The notes: generated by a model from the sequence alone, not told the origin. 64,000 bases of DNA from Acinetobacter bereziniae LMG 1003 = CIP 70.12 (GCF_000368925.1 NZ_KB849756.1:2185679-2249678), one strand, 5' to 3'. Numbered from the stretch's first letter, positions 50,730 to 60,092 are shown. Numbers and translations: made by a program.

Positions 50730-52910
50730 TTAAGACTCGATAAATCCCATATATGGATCAGAGAAAGAGTCTTTACCCGTTTCAATACGTCCAGCAAAAC
50801 GGCGTTTAAAGGAACTGTCGCCCTCGATCGTGACAGTAAAATCATACCAACCACCAAAATCAGACATATTCCAGTTCAATTCCTTTTCCGTTGATGCTGT
50901 TTCAATATTCCACGTTTTATTCGGCAGATAGGCATTGGCTTTTACCATCAGTTTTGCAGGTTTACTTGCATCATGACGAACTTTTAGATAGATCTTTGGA
51001 TCACACTCTTCAACACACACCCGCACTTCTGCCAACGACTCAACCTGTGCAGATTTAGTCAAATCTCCAGCAAAACCACGGTGAAAACCGTTAGGTCCCA
51101 ATACCCACAAATCATATTTTCCAGTGGTGGTGTTCCATACGTCATCCAACTGCTTTCCTGCTTCAACCATATAACGGCGAGGGATTGCTTCAAGATTCAA
51201 CTGATCATAAACATGGAATACTGCTGCGTGTGTTCCGGTATTAGAAAACATTAATTTGACTGTTTTTGCCGCCAAATCGACTTTCGCACTGCTATGTAAA
51301 ATGTAAGGTAATGCACGGGATAAACGTGTTCCGATCTCTTGAACTGGGTAAACCTGACTCAAAGGGCGTGAAACTTGAGGCAATAAAGCCTGTGCATTTC
51401 GAATTGCATCCGCTTCACTTTTGGTTTTCTTACCCATCAATTCTTCAATCGCAAGTGTATTTGGATTCTTAAAATCAAATGCTGTTGTCAAATCTCCACA
51501 TACTGCCCTGCGATATGGACTAATATTGGGTTCTTCTACCCCAAAACGCTGTTCCAAGAATCGGATCACCGAAGAGTGATCAAAAACCTGTGAATTCACC
51601 CAACCTCCACGACTCCACGGCGATATCACATACATCGGCACACGAATTCCCGGACCATATACCCCAACACCATTACTGATTTTTGGGTCAGTAAAGTTTG
51701 GTTGCCCAGCTGAAGCTTTTGCATGTGTTGCATATTCATAAGAAATTTGTTCATCGGTCAATGTGGTTTTACCTTGCATTTGACCTGAACTGTCTTTAGA
51801 TGGCGCACTTGGTGAAGGAACATGATCAAAGAATCCATCATTTTCATCAAAATTCACCAATAAAACGGTTTGACTCCAAATTGCAGGATTTTCGGTCAAC
51901 GCATTTAGCACTTCTTGAATATACCAAGCACCTTGAACAGGGCTTGATGGTCCAGGATGTTCACTGTAGGTTGCAGGAGCGACCATCCAACTCACTTGTG
52001 GCAATTGACCTTTGGCAATATCTTCTTTAAAGGAACCCAGAAATCCACCATCAGGCATGGTATTGGCAATCCCTTTATACAAAGGCTGTGTTGCATCAAT
52101 TGTAGGATCGTAGGCTGGACAAACGGTACTATTATTGACGGGTTTACCTGACAACTCATTGGCACGACGATATTGCTTAAATCCAGCCAAAGGATTGTCG
52201 GTAAAGTTATCTGGCATATTTTGATAAACTTTCCAAGTTATACCTGCTTGTTGTAAACGCTCAGGATAGGTCGTCCAATCATAGCCCGTGGTTGATGGAC
52301 CAATACTATCCAAATCATTCACCACACTTGCCACACCCGCAGCTTTAGGACCATTCGAACCCGTCCATAAGAACATACGGTTAGAGTTCGTACCTGTGTG
52401 CATGGCGCAATGGTATGCATCACATAAGGTAAAGGCATTGGCAAGTGAAAACTGAAATTCAACTTCTTTCTGTTTGTAATATCCCATTGATTGAGGCTGT
52501 TTATATTGCACCCAGTTGCCCATACGCCCATGGTTCCAAGCAAACTGACCATCAGTCCATGAATGGGGTGTACCACTGACACGTTGTGCATTGCCACGAG
52601 TACTATCTAAATGGTAAGGAAAAATTTTATTTTTATCTTTGTCGTATTGTTCCCAAACTTTGCGGTTGTCTGATAGTGGAATCGTAAAACGATCACCAAA
52701 GCCTCGAACGCCTTTGAATGTTCCAAAATAATTATCAAATGAGCGGTTTTCTTGAGTCAAAATGATGACATGCTTTACATCTTTAATTGTGCCTGTTTCG
52801 ACTTTGGCATCAATCGCTAAGGCTTTTTGAATGCTGGCTGGAAAGCTAGCTAAAGCGGCTGTACCAAAGATTGTTTTTGTAGAATTGATTAAAAAATCAC
52901 GACGTTTCAT
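50730..52910 (-). CDS. plc: Phosphocholine-specific phospholipase C (Tat-exported)
   Basis: A 726-residue acid-phosphatase-superfamily phospholipase C that hydrolyses phosphatidylcholine or sphingomyelin to phosphocholine. Tat signal KRRDFLINSTKTIFGTAALA; catalytic core HVIILTQENRSFDNYFGTFKGVRGFGDRF, then CDAYHCAMHTGTNSNRMFLWTG, SWMVAPATYSEHPGPSSPVQ, NFDENDGFFDHVPSPSAP and RVPMYVISPWSRGGWV; two C-terminal beta domains (about 520-720) typical of PlcN/PlcH. AAGGA lies 7 bases before the ATG. Acinetobacter strains usually have two such enzymes, regarded as virulence factors; which one this is cannot be said from the window. A tiny lipoprotein gene precedes it by 21 bp. Confidence 0.93.
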   Translation of the reverse strand: MKRRDFLINSTKTIFGTAALASFPASIQKALAIDAKVETGTIKDVKHVIILTQENRSFDNYFGTFKGVRGFGDRFTIPLSDNRKVWEQYDKDKNKIFPYHLDSTRGNAQRVSGTPHSWTDGQFAWNHGRMGNWVQYKQPQSMGYYKQKEVEFQFSLANAFTLCDAYHCAMHTGTNSNRMFLWTGSNGPKAAGVASVVNDLDSIGPSTTGYDWTTYPERLQQAGITWKVYQNMPDNFTDNPLAGFKQYRRANELSGKPVNNSTVCPAYDPTIDATQPLYKGIANTMPDGGFLGSFKEDIAKGQLPQVSWMVAPATYSEHPGPSSPVQGAWYIQEVLNALTENPAIWSQTVLLVNFDENDGFFDHVPSPSAPSKDSSGQMQGKTTLTDEQISYEYATHAKASAGQPNFTDPKISNGVGVYGPGIRVPMYVISPWSRGGWVNSQVFDHSSVIRFLEQRFGVEEPNISPYRRAVCGDLTTAFDFKNPNTLAIEELMGKKTKSEADAIRNAQALLPQVSRPLSQVYPVQEIGTRLSRALPYILHSSAKVDLAAKTVKLMFSNTGTHAAVFHVYDQLNLEAIPRRYMVEAGKQLDDVWNTTTGKYDLWVLGPNGFHRGFAGDLTKSAQVESLAEVRVCVEECDPKIYLKVRHDASKPAKLMVKANAYLPNKTWNIETASTEKELNWNMSDFGGWYDFTVTIEGDSSFKRRFAGRIETGKDSFSDPYMGFIES

Positions 52911-52931
52911 GTCTATTTCCTTATATTTTTA

Positions 52932-53060
52932 TTATGGTGCGCAATGTACTTTACAAGTGGGTGCTGGCGGATTCGTCGTTGATGTTTCGTTGTTATCATC
53001 ATTACAAGCACTGAGCAGTACACTCAGACTCGTCACTGCAATCAAGAGGAAATTTCGCAT
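52932..53060 (-). CDS. Tiny lipoprotein (42 aa) upstream of plc
   Basis: From ATG 53060 a 42-residue protein with a signal peptide and lipobox: RNFLLIAVTSLSVLLSAC, followed by the acidic linker NDDNNETSTTNPPAPT and a C-terminal CKVHCAP with two cysteines. AGGA lies 3-6 bases before the ATG. The longer frame up to 53171 has no plausible start signal. It sits 21 bp upstream of plc on the same strand and is probably co-transcribed; a role in folding, anchoring or regulating the phospholipase is conceivable but not shown. Confidence 0.6.
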   Translation of the reverse strand: MRNFLLIAVTSLSVLLSACNDDNNETSTTNPPAPTCKVHCAP

Positions 53061-53172
53061 TGTCCTATCCATGAAATAAATGTAGCCATAGTCAATATGA
53101 TCCCAATGACAATAGGGTGAAGTTTTAATGGCAATTTCATGACGATCAAAATACACCACTATATTTTTCACA

Positions 53173-53200
53173 TAAAAAAACGCATCCGAAGATGCGTTAG
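53173..53200 (-). terminator. Intrinsic terminator of rph
   Basis: On the minus strand AACGCATC-TTCG-GATGCGTT followed by seven T residues; the TTCG tetraloop makes it very stable. Confidence 0.92.
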
Positions 53201-53228
53201 ATTTATAGCAATTTAGATGATGAAGGAA

Positions 53229-53945
53229 TTACCAACCCAAGGCTTCTTGCTGCTTTTTGACCAACTCTTGGATTCCTTTTTCAGCCATTTCTAACATTGC
53301 ATTGGATTGAGCACGGGTAAAAGGTTTATCTTCTGCTGTACCTTGAATTTCAATAAATTCACCCGCTTGAGTCATCACTACATTCAAGTCAGTTTGACAG
53401 TTAGAATCTTCTTCATAACAAAGATCAAGTAACACTTCATCTTGATAAATCCCGACTGAAATTGCAGCGACCAAGCCTTTTAGTGGGTCTTGTTTGATTT
53501 TTTTCTTTTCTAACAACACATTCATCGCATCAATCAATGCAACCGCAGCACCAGTAATTGAAGCAGTACGTGTCCCACCATCCGCTTGAATCACATCACA
53601 GTCAATTGTAATCGTATTCTCACCCAACTTTTTCAAGTCAACCATTGCACGTAAGCTACGACCAATCAAACGTTGAATTTCTTGAGTACGCCCTGATTGC
53701 TTTCCACGAGCCGCTTCACGATCACTACGGGTATGGGTAGAACGTGGCAACATGCCATACTCAGCAGTTACCCAACCTTGTCCTTGTCCTTTTAAGAAAC
53801 GAGGTACTGAATTGTCAATACTTGCAGTACACAGCACTTTTGTATGACCAAATTCAACCAATACAGAACCTTCCGCATAACGTGTGTAGTTACGAGTAAT
53901 TTTAACTTCACGTAATTGATCTAATGCACGTTGGTCGATACGCAT
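53229..53945 (-). CDS. rph: Ribonuclease PH
   Basis: A 238-residue phosphorolytic exoribonuclease that trims tRNA 3' ends. N-terminal MRIDQRALDQLREVKITRNY, EGSVLVEFGHTKVLCTASI, WVTAEYGMLPRSTHTRSDRE, the active-site TITIDCDVIQADGGTRTASI and VMTQAGEFIEIQGTAEDKPF. Full length, with AAGGA 6 bases before the ATG. Confidence 0.96.
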   Translation of the reverse strand: MRIDQRALDQLREVKITRNYTRYAEGSVLVEFGHTKVLCTASIDNSVPRFLKGQGQGWVTAEYGMLPRSTHTRSDREAARGKQSGRTQEIQRLIGRSLRAMVDLKKLGENTITIDCDVIQADGGTRTASITGAAVALIDAMNVLLEKKKIKQDPLKGLVAAISVGIYQDEVLLDLCYEEDSNCQTDLNVVMTQAGEFIEIQGTAEDKPFTRAQSNAMLEMAEKGIQELVKKQQEALGW

Positions 53946-54129
53946 AGTGTGTCCTTATTGGATTCAGAAATAATGCGGCTAAGTATAACAGATACTCTAG
54001 TGTTGGTTTTGTTACAAGATGGTGGTTTTTGAAATTGCTGAGTCTACGTTGCTGACTGACAGATTGGTCCAAACCACTTGCATGCGACGGAGCATCATCT
54101 TAAAAATAATTGGATCAATGTGAAAGTTT

Positions 54130-55266
54130 TCATACATCACGATGCCGAAATAAATTTATGCATAAAGTCGCCACACTACAAATCAATAATACTGCTGCCA
54201 AATTTTGTCCCCAACCAGCCAAAACTAATCCCCCACCTAATAATAAATAATACATCAAGCCCAACAGTGCGCCTGCTGTACCTAAACATTCAGCATAGTG
54301 TTTAAGTGCTGTCGCAAGAAGATTAGGGATGGCAAGCCCATATGCAACCATGATCAACAGTACAGGAAAAATAAATAACCAACTCTTGATGGCTAGAGTG
54401 ATACAGATCAAAATACTCCCCAAAATCGCAATCAATGCCGCAATGGACACCAAAGTATGGGGATTTACATTTTTATTAAGCAAAGATTTATTCAGTAATG
54501 CGCCAAAAATGGCGCCTAAGGTCAAACACAGACCGCTCAATCCAAACACCCATGATGAGGCTTCTAATATTTGAAAATAGAAAGGAGACAACTGATAGTA
54601 AGCAAAAAGATTGATATTAAAAAGTGCAACCAAAAATGCGTTTTTCCAAATCTCATTATCTTTAAGCATGGCAATAAGAATATGAAGAATAGGAACTTTT
54701 TTATTGTTTTTAACAAGCGTCTCAGGGAGCTCAAATACACACCAACACATAAGCAGGATTGAAAATAGCGCTAAACCTAGAAATACACCTTGATATCCCC
54801 ACCATGTTGTGATGAATGCACCAAATACCATACCTAGAGCTGGGCTAAGCGCAAGTAGAATACCAATAATGGAAAAAATCTTGACCAGCTCCTTGCCTTT
54901 GAAAGTATCTCGAATAATGGTTTGTGTTCCGATGGAACCCACAGCAGCGCCAAATGCCGAGAACATTCTGGCAATGATTAGATCATCAAAAGTACGACAT
55001 AAAATCGCAGCAATCGAGGCAATCGCATAAATCAATAATCCACCCAATATCGATTTTCGTCTTCCTAAAATGTCACACATCTGCCCCCAAAAGACGATAC
55101 CCAACGCAAAGGCAATGAAATATAAAGAGATCGTTTGACTCGCCTTTTCAGAACTTATATGGAATCCATGTGCAATATGAGGCAGTGCTGGGCTGTAGAT
55201 CGTCTCAACAACTTGGGGAAACATCATCAAAACAGCCAGTAAATAAAATATAGATTTCTTTAACAT
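54130..55266 (-). CDS. MFS drug-resistance transporter (Bcr/CflA type)
   Basis: A 378-residue DHA1-family exporter with 12 predicted helices. SPALPHIAHGFHISSEKASQ in helix 1-2, the loop GQMCDILGRRKSILGGLLIY, FSAFGAAVGSIGTQTIIRDTF (motif C-like helix 4-5) and the second-half sequence FGLSGLCLTLGAIFGALLNK. Slightly short at the C terminus (ends NLFRHRDV). Divergent from an AraC-type regulator 103 bp away, which probably controls it. Confidence 0.85.
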   Translation of the reverse strand: MLKKSIFYLLAVLMMFPQVVETIYSPALPHIAHGFHISSEKASQTISLYFIAFALGIVFWGQMCDILGRRKSILGGLLIYAIASIAAILCRTFDDLIIARMFSAFGAAVGSIGTQTIIRDTFKGKELVKIFSIIGILLALSPALGMVFGAFITTWWGYQGVFLGLALFSILLMCWCVFELPETLVKNNKKVPILHILIAMLKDNEIWKNAFLVALFNINLFAYYQLSPFYFQILEASSWVFGLSGLCLTLGAIFGALLNKSLLNKNVNPHTLVSIAALIAILGSILICITLAIKSWLFIFPVLLIMVAYGLAIPNLLATALKHYAECLGTAGALLGLMYYLLLGGGLVLAGWGQNLAAVLLICSVATLCINLFRHRDV

Positions 55267-55369
55267 TTTCTTTTGAATACGTTGAATTGAACCATCGAGA
55301 AAAATAACAAAATCAAATTTTGAGAGATATAATCATAAAAGACATATTATTTATAAAATCGGACAAACA

Positions 55370-56140
55370 ATGGCATGGTTAGCAGCGGATGCTGATTTTA
55401 ATCCCGATCAACTCGGATTAAATGTGATCGGTATTGCTTCGGAAATTGCTCGACATGATTCGGGAGAACATGCCCACAAAATGGGACAACTGCTATTTAC
55501 CAACAGTGGCAGCATTAGAATTACCTTATCTGGTCAGCTATGTATCCTGCCCCCTGCACATATCGCATGGATTCCACCAGACACAACTCATCGTGCTGAA
55601 ATGAGCCAAGTGACTGGCTATCGCTCGGTATATATTAATACCGTTCAATACCCAGTACTTCCTAAAGAAGTCAAAGTCTTGCAAGTTAGTGCTTTATTAA
55701 AAGAAATATTGGAGAGAATCGCTTTCGCTGATTTTGATACGGACTGGAGCAAACGACCTTTTTTGGATTTATTTAATGTTGGATTGAATGAAATTGAAAC
55801 TGCACCATCAGTATCGGTTATTCTACAATTTCCAACTGATCGTCGATTAAGAAAATTTTTAGGTACTGAGCTATTACCGCATTTAAATGTATTTGCAGAT
55901 CTGGTTGGACTCAGTGAAAAAACCATTGGCAGAATTTTTTTACGCGAAACAGGTTTGAATTATCAGCAATGGCGACAACAATGGCGTTTTCTGAAAGCGA
56001 TAGAATTATTATCTAAAAATGAAAAAATATCCGTGATCAGCCATCACTTAGGTTTTTCCTGTGAGAGTGCCTTTATCGCCTTTTTTAAAAGAATCTCGGG
56101 GAAATCACCAAGGATGTTGATTAAAAAAGATCAGTCATGA
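55370..56140 (+). CDS. AraC family transcriptional regulator
   Basis: A 256-residue regulator: N-terminal cupin sensor domain (HDSGEHAHKMGQLLFTNSG, CILPPAHIAWIPPDTTHRAE, VYINTVQYP) and C-terminal double helix-turn-helix (NVFADLVGLSEKTIGRIFLR, YQQWRQQWRFLKAIELLSK, ISVISHHLGFSCESAFIAFFKRISGKSPR). The layout is that of the YdeC/NimR-like group that represses or activates a divergent MFS exporter. ATG 55370 has only a weak ribosome binding site. Likely targets lie in the 103-bp intergenic region. Confidence 0.88.
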   Translation: MAWLAADADFNPDQLGLNVIGIASEIARHDSGEHAHKMGQLLFTNSGSIRITLSGQLCILPPAHIAWIPPDTTHRAEMSQVTGYRSVYINTVQYPVLPKEVKVLQVSALLKEILERIAFADFDTDWSKRPFLDLFNVGLNEIETAPSVSVILQFPTDRRLRKFLGTELLPHLNVFADLVGLSEKTIGRIFLRETGLNYQQWRQQWRFLKAIELLSKNEKISVISHHLGFSCESAFIAFFKRISGKSPRMLIKKDQS

Positions 56141-56186
56141 TTGGACCCAAAGCTGAATTTTAAAGTTGAGTTTTTATATTTTAAAC

Positions 56187-56220
56187 AAAAGAACCTTGTC
56201 GCTCTCAACAAGGTTCTTTT
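56187..56220. terminator. Bidirectional terminator between araC-type gene and desaturase
   Basis: AAAAGAACCTTGT and its complement ACAAGGTTCTTTT around an 8-nt loop, between convergent genes. Confidence 0.88.
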
Positions 56221-56259
56221 GGACTTTCGCCACCACAAAAGGGCTTTGTAAGATAAAAT

Positions 56260-57399
56260 CTAAGCAAAAATCCCTTTCACTTTCTGCACTGATTGACTAA
56301 TGCTTGTGGTCCAGTGATTAGGTAAAGAACATTTCGCTAAACGTACCCACACACTACCAAACTGTTTAAAGAAATTCGCTTCATTATAATTGATGTCATA
56401 TTCTGCACATAACGCCTTAATTTTAGGAGCAACTTCCGCATAACGGTTCGCAGGCATATCTGGAAATAGATGATGTTCAATCTGATGACTTAAATTACCA
56501 CTTAAAATATGCAACCAATCGGTTCCAGTAAAATTGCTCGAACCACGAATCTGGCGTAAATACCATTCTGCACGTGTTTCATTTTCAACATTATCCGCTT
56601 CAAAGGTTTCGGCATCCTCAGTGAAATGACCATTGAAGATCACTGCTGAAGACCATAGGCTACGAATCACATTGGCAATCGCATTCCCTGCCAAAACAGG
56701 TAAAGCATTTGGTCCTGCGATCAATGGAAAAAACACGTAATCTTTTAAAATCTGACGGCGCGCTTTTTTACGAAATTTTGTAGCATCTGCCCAAACTTGT
56801 TTCCACGTTTTGGTTTTGTAAACCAAAGCATCTTCTAAATGCAGATTCTGTACACCGACATACCATTCAAAAAATACCATCAATTGAATCGCCAATGGGA
56901 TATTGAATAAAAAGCGCGGTTCCCACTTTTGTGACTCACTGACTCGGAGTAACCCATAGCCAACATCATGGTCTTTCCCGACAATATTGGTATAGGTATG
57001 ATGCACATAATTATGGGTATATTTCCAATCATCACCTGTTGCCATGGTATCCCAGTCATAGTTTGCCCCATTCAAACTTGGATCATTTAACCAGTCGAAT
57101 TGTCCGTGCATGACATTATGTCCAAGTTCCATGTTTTCAACGATCTTGGAAATACCCAACAACCCTGTGCCAATGACCCAAACTGGTGGAATCCAACCCC
57201 CAAACATCAACATTCCACGGGATGCTATTTCACTATAACGCACAAAATTTCGGATTTTATAAATATACTTGGCATCTTGTTCCCCCAAGCTTTCCATCAC
57301 TTCACGGCGGATTTCATCCACCCGACGACCAAACTCTGCTGTTTGTTCAGGGTTTAAATGTTTCGATTTACTGTTTGGAAAATTGACTGACATATTCAT
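56260..57399 (-). CDS. Acyl-CoA/acyl-lipid fatty acid desaturase
   Basis: A 379-residue membrane desaturase with the three histidine clusters: MELGHNVMHGQFDW (H-x4-H), YTHNYVHHTYTN (H-x3-HH) and SHQIEHHLFPDMP (H-x2-HH), and hydrophobic hairpins between them. It introduces a double bond into saturated acyl chains using electrons from the ferredoxin-reductase protein encoded next to it. ATG 57399 has GAGGAG at ideal spacing; the longer frame from 57474 would start inside the spacer. The pair corresponds to the oxygen-dependent desaturase system that P. aeruginosa controls by DesT. Confidence 0.92.
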   Translation of the reverse strand: MNMSVNFPNSKSKHLNPEQTAEFGRRVDEIRREVMESLGEQDAKYIYKIRNFVRYSEIASRGMLMFGGWIPPVWVIGTGLLGISKIVENMELGHNVMHGQFDWLNDPSLNGANYDWDTMATGDDWKYTHNYVHHTYTNIVGKDHDVGYGLLRVSESQKWEPRFLFNIPLAIQLMVFFEWYVGVQNLHLEDALVYKTKTWKQVWADATKFRKKARRQILKDYVFFPLIAGPNALPVLAGNAIANVIRSLWSSAVIFNGHFTEDAETFEADNVENETRAEWYLRQIRGSSNFTGTDWLHILSGNLSHQIEHHLFPDMPANRYAEVAPKIKALCAEYDINYNEANFFKQFGSVWVRLAKCSLPNHWTTSISQSVQKVKGIFA

Positions 57400-57528
57400 T
57401 GTTTTACTCCTCAGCGCTTCATTTTTAGAAGCTTTCGCTGAATTTTGGGTACAACTTCCTACACCTAGCTTCAACAGAGAAAGAAGTTGCTTAAATTTAT
57501 TTAAATTTATTTAAATGATTACTTTAAT

Positions 57529-58551
57529 TTACAGATTAATGACCACAGGACTAACGGCCTGACTGATACACAATTTAATTTGAGTGTTGCTGTCATGGTC
57601 AGTTTCACCCGTGAGTATATTCTTGGTTGAACCACTCACTTTAGTACATGTACAGGTATTGCAAATCCCCATACGGCAACCATGGGTTGGTTTTAACCCG
57701 GCATATTCAGCACTCTCAAGAAGGTTAGAACGCGCTTCAAACTCTTGTTGTGAGCGTAAAAAAACGATTGGTTGTGCTTCTAGGCTTTCGTCTACTGCAA
57801 TCTGGAAATATTCCTGTTTTAAGCGCGCTGTAATATTCAAATCCTGATAAATTTGATTGATGCTTTGCATCATGGCATTCGCACCGCAGGCATAAGTTTG
57901 ACGTTGCTGAAAATCAGTAACTAAACTTTGCAATAGCTTGATGTTTAAATGCTGTTTTTGCTGAACTGTATTGATGTAATGATAATTAAACTGTGGGTAT
58001 TGCTGAAAAAGCTGTTCCAAATCTGCATGATATGCTTCATCCCGACTAAAATAAATCAGATCTACAGGACGATTTGAATCAGTCAATGCTTCAAGCAACA
58101 GCGAGTAAATTGCGGTGATTCCACTCCCAGAAGCCACCAATAATAATGGGGTATGATCTTGGTCTAAAACAAAATCACCTTGAGGTTGAGACAGTTCAAC
58201 CACACGTCCAAAAGCCAACTGGCTTAATGCAGTAGAAACCTTACCTTGTTGCTTAACAGCGATAATAATGTCGCCATTATTCAAAAATTTCACGACAGAA
58301 TAACTGCGTTGTTGACGTACACCTGCAATTTCTACAGTGACTAAAACACTTTGACCTGCTTTAAATTGCTGATGTTTAAAATTACGATTTGGTCGTAATT
58401 GAATTTGATAAAAGTCAGTGCTCAACGCACGTGTTTTAACCACTGTGGCTTTGACCTTTTTCCAAGCCCAAATAGGATTGATTTTTTCTGCGATAAAATC
58501 GACAAAATCCTCACGAACCCATTCTGGCTGATACTGCATATAGCTACTCAT
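57529..58551 (-). CDS. Ferredoxin reductase-like electron donor of the desaturase
   Basis: A 340-residue fusion of FAD-binding (about 40-135; RSYSVVKFLNNGDIIIAVK), NAD(P)-binding (about 140-240; LLLVASGSGITAIYSLLLEA) and C-terminal plant-type 2Fe-2S domain (GCRMGICNTCTCTKVSGSTK plus a later LCISQ cysteine). It passes electrons from NADPH to the desaturase. ATG 58551 has GAGGA 8 bases upstream. It is the first gene of the operon and lies just beside the operators at 58584-58620. Gap to the desaturase start is 129 bp. Confidence 0.9.
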   Translation of the reverse strand: MSSYMQYQPEWVREDFVDFIAEKINPIWAWKKVKATVVKTRALSTDFYQIQLRPNRNFKHQQFKAGQSVLVTVEIAGVRQQRSYSVVKFLNNGDIIIAVKQQGKVSTALSQLAFGRVVELSQPQGDFVLDQDHTPLLLVASGSGITAIYSLLLEALTDSNRPVDLIYFSRDEAYHADLEQLFQQYPQFNYHYINTVQQKQHLNIKLLQSLVTDFQQRQTYACGANAMMQSINQIYQDLNITARLKQEYFQIAVDESLEAQPIVFLRSQQEFEARSNLLESAEYAGLKPTHGCRMGICNTCTCTKVSGSTKNILTGETDHDSNTQIKLCISQAVSPVVINL

Positions 58552-58583
58552 GTGACGTTCCTCTTTGTGCTTGCTATTTATTG

Positions 58584-58620
58584 AGTGAACAAACGTTCTT
58601 TTAGTGAACATATGTACACT
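58584..58620. promoter_or_regulatory. Tandem DesT-like operators
   Basis: Two boxes with the same AGTGAAC half-site 19 bp apart: 58584-58601 (AGTGAAC-AAAC-GTTCTTT) and 58603-58620 (AGTGAACATATGTACACT, a near-perfect 18-bp palindrome). AGTGAAC...GTTCACT dyads are the kind of site bound by the DesT repressor of P. aeruginosa (established knowledge, from memory). They lie between the divergent reductase and TetR genes and so can control both. Confidence 0.7.
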
Positions 58621-58713
58621 ATAATCATTTTTTTAATTCAGTCAACACCTGTACACTGACATTCGTCGTTTAATTTGTTTTTATTTTTGATAGACTCATC
58701 ACAACAAAAATCT

Positions 58714-58725
58714 TTGGATATCCAA
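58714..58725. promoter_or_regulatory. 12-bp perfect palindrome over the ribosome binding site of the DesT-like gene
   Basis: TTGGATATCCAA ends directly at the ATG (58726) and includes the GGA Shine-Dalgarno bases. It may be a chance palindrome, or may limit translation by a small hairpin. Confidence 0.3.
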
Positions 58726-59370
58726 ATGTCGATACGCGATGAACGTAAACAACAGAGCCGTCAGGCTTTACTTGATGCTGCTTTAACCTTAAGCACATCG
58801 GGTCGTTCATTTTCGAGTATCAGTTTAAGAGAAGTTGCCCGTGAAGTAGGTTTGGTACCAACAGCGTTTTACCGCCATTTTCAAGATATGGATGAGTTAG
58901 GTAAAGAGTTGGTCGATCAAGTGTCCTTATACCTTAAAAACGTGTTACATCAATTGGGCAAAGGACTTGCTCATCCAGAAGCTAAGACCAAAACCAGTAT
59001 GGAACTATTCTTTGAAGCTGTAGACAGTAGTCCCCAACAGTGGATTTTTATGATTTCAGAACGTTGGGGTGGTTCAGAAATTGTTCGTCGTGCCATTTCA
59101 CGCGAAATCGATTTTTTGAATGATGATCTTGCCAGTGATTTAAAAAAATTTGAAGTGATTGATAATTTTCGAGATGAGAGTGATTTAAAAGTCATCACCA
59201 ACATTCTGATTAATCTATCTTTTACTTGGGCAATGTCTTGGATTAGCCTGTCTCGCCAGTATTCAGGTATCGAACTTGAATTACAGAAAATGGTGTTAAA
59301 AAAGCAAGCTGTGACTCAAATCCACTTAATTTTCAAAGGGATTGAAAATTGGGAAGTCAAAGCATCTTAA
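58726..59370 (+). CDS. desT: TetR family regulator (DesT-like)
   Basis: A 214-residue TetR-type regulator. N-terminal helix-turn-helix SIRDERKQQSRQALLDAALT then ISLREVAREVGLVPTAFYRHFQDMDELG. The long ligand-binding domain has the acyl-CoA-sensor style RWGGSEIVRRAISREIDFL. P. aeruginosa DesT, with the same neighbours (desaturase and reductase), binds acyl-CoAs and represses the desaturase operon when unsaturated chains are plentiful. Orthology is inferred from context and motif order. ATG 58726 chosen over 58675 because the domain begins there and a GGA lies upstream. Confidence 0.85.
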   Translation: MSIRDERKQQSRQALLDAALTLSTSGRSFSSISLREVAREVGLVPTAFYRHFQDMDELGKELVDQVSLYLKNVLHQLGKGLAHPEAKTKTSMELFFEAVDSSPQQWIFMISERWGGSEIVRRAISREIDFLNDDLASDLKKFEVIDNFRDESDLKVITNILINLSFTWAMSWISLSRQYSGIELELQKMVLKKQAVTQIHLIFKGIENWEVKAS

Positions 59371-59427
59371 ACACCCTCACTTAAATTTCTAGACGAAGGT
59401 TGACACTGGCTTAAGTTAGTGCAAAAC

Positions 59428-59451
59428 TTATTGGAACAATCGTTCCAATAA
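59428..59451. promoter_or_regulatory. Operator of the TetR gene at 59461
   Basis: Perfect inverted repeat TTATTGGAAC-N4-GTTCCAATAA, ending 9 bp before the TetR ATG. A near-copy lies at 60093-60110 in front of the transporter gene, so this is very probably the binding site of this regulator. Confidence 0.85.
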
Positions 59452-59460
59452 AAACATTCT

Positions 59461-60042
59461 ATGCGTAACAAAGAATTTGAACCAGATGAAATTGCCGATG
59501 CTGCCATGCAAGTCTTTTGGCAAAAAGGCTATGCTGCAACTTCTGTACAAGACCTTGTAGATGGTACAGGGCTGTCACGCAGCAGCTTATACAATACCTT
59601 TGAAAATAAACATACACTTTATCAAGAAGCATTAAAACGTTATCAGGCAATCACTACTGCAAATATTCAAAAACTGACTGGAGATGCGTCTGTTCAAGAA
59701 CGCATACATCAATTATTGCTTTCAATTCTTGAGGATGAATTAAAAGATCCACAACAGAAAGGCTGTTTGGTTGCCAATGCTGCTTTAGAACTTGCTGCAC
59801 ATGACTCAGATGTTGCTCAGCAAGTACAACATAATTTTCAACGTCTTCAGCAAGCTTTAGCACAGATCATTGTTGATGGACAACATAGCGGTGAGATTTC
59901 AATTGATAAAAATCCAAAAGCATTGGCTTATTTTTTGGTCAATACCATTCAAGGAATGCGAATACTGGGTAAAGGTAGTGATTTAGCAGAAAGACAAAAA
60001 ATTTTACAACATGTCATTGATATAACAATGTTATCTCTCTAA
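59461..60042 (+). CDS. TetR family transcriptional regulator (AcrR/YxaF-like)
   Basis: A 193-residue TetR repressor. Helix-turn-helix: IADAAMQVFWQKGYAATSVQ then DLVDGTGLSRSSLYNTFENK. Ligand-binding domain with QKGCLVANAALELAAHDSDV, typical of the group near YxaF/LmrA and ComR-like regulators that sense small toxic compounds. No ribosome binding site is obvious; the operator palindrome is immediately upstream, which points to autorepression. Probably also represses the MFS gene 259 bp downstream through the second palindrome. Confidence 0.9.
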   Translation: MRNKEFEPDEIADAAMQVFWQKGYAATSVQDLVDGTGLSRSSLYNTFENKHTLYQEALKRYQAITTANIQKLTGDASVQERIHQLLLSILEDELKDPQQKGCLVANAALELAAHDSDVAQQVQHNFQRLQQALAQIIVDGQHSGEISIDKNPKALAYFLVNTIQGMRILGKGSDLAERQKILQHVIDITMLSL

Positions 60043-60092
60043 TTCGACAAGTCAAAATGCTTTCAAGATTTTGGCTTTTTATTTCAATCTTT

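Noticed and set aside
54078..54305. Plus-strand 75-codon frame at the end of the Bcr/CflA-type gene
   Set aside because: Mostly antisense to the transporter, without ribosome binding site or protein-like composition.
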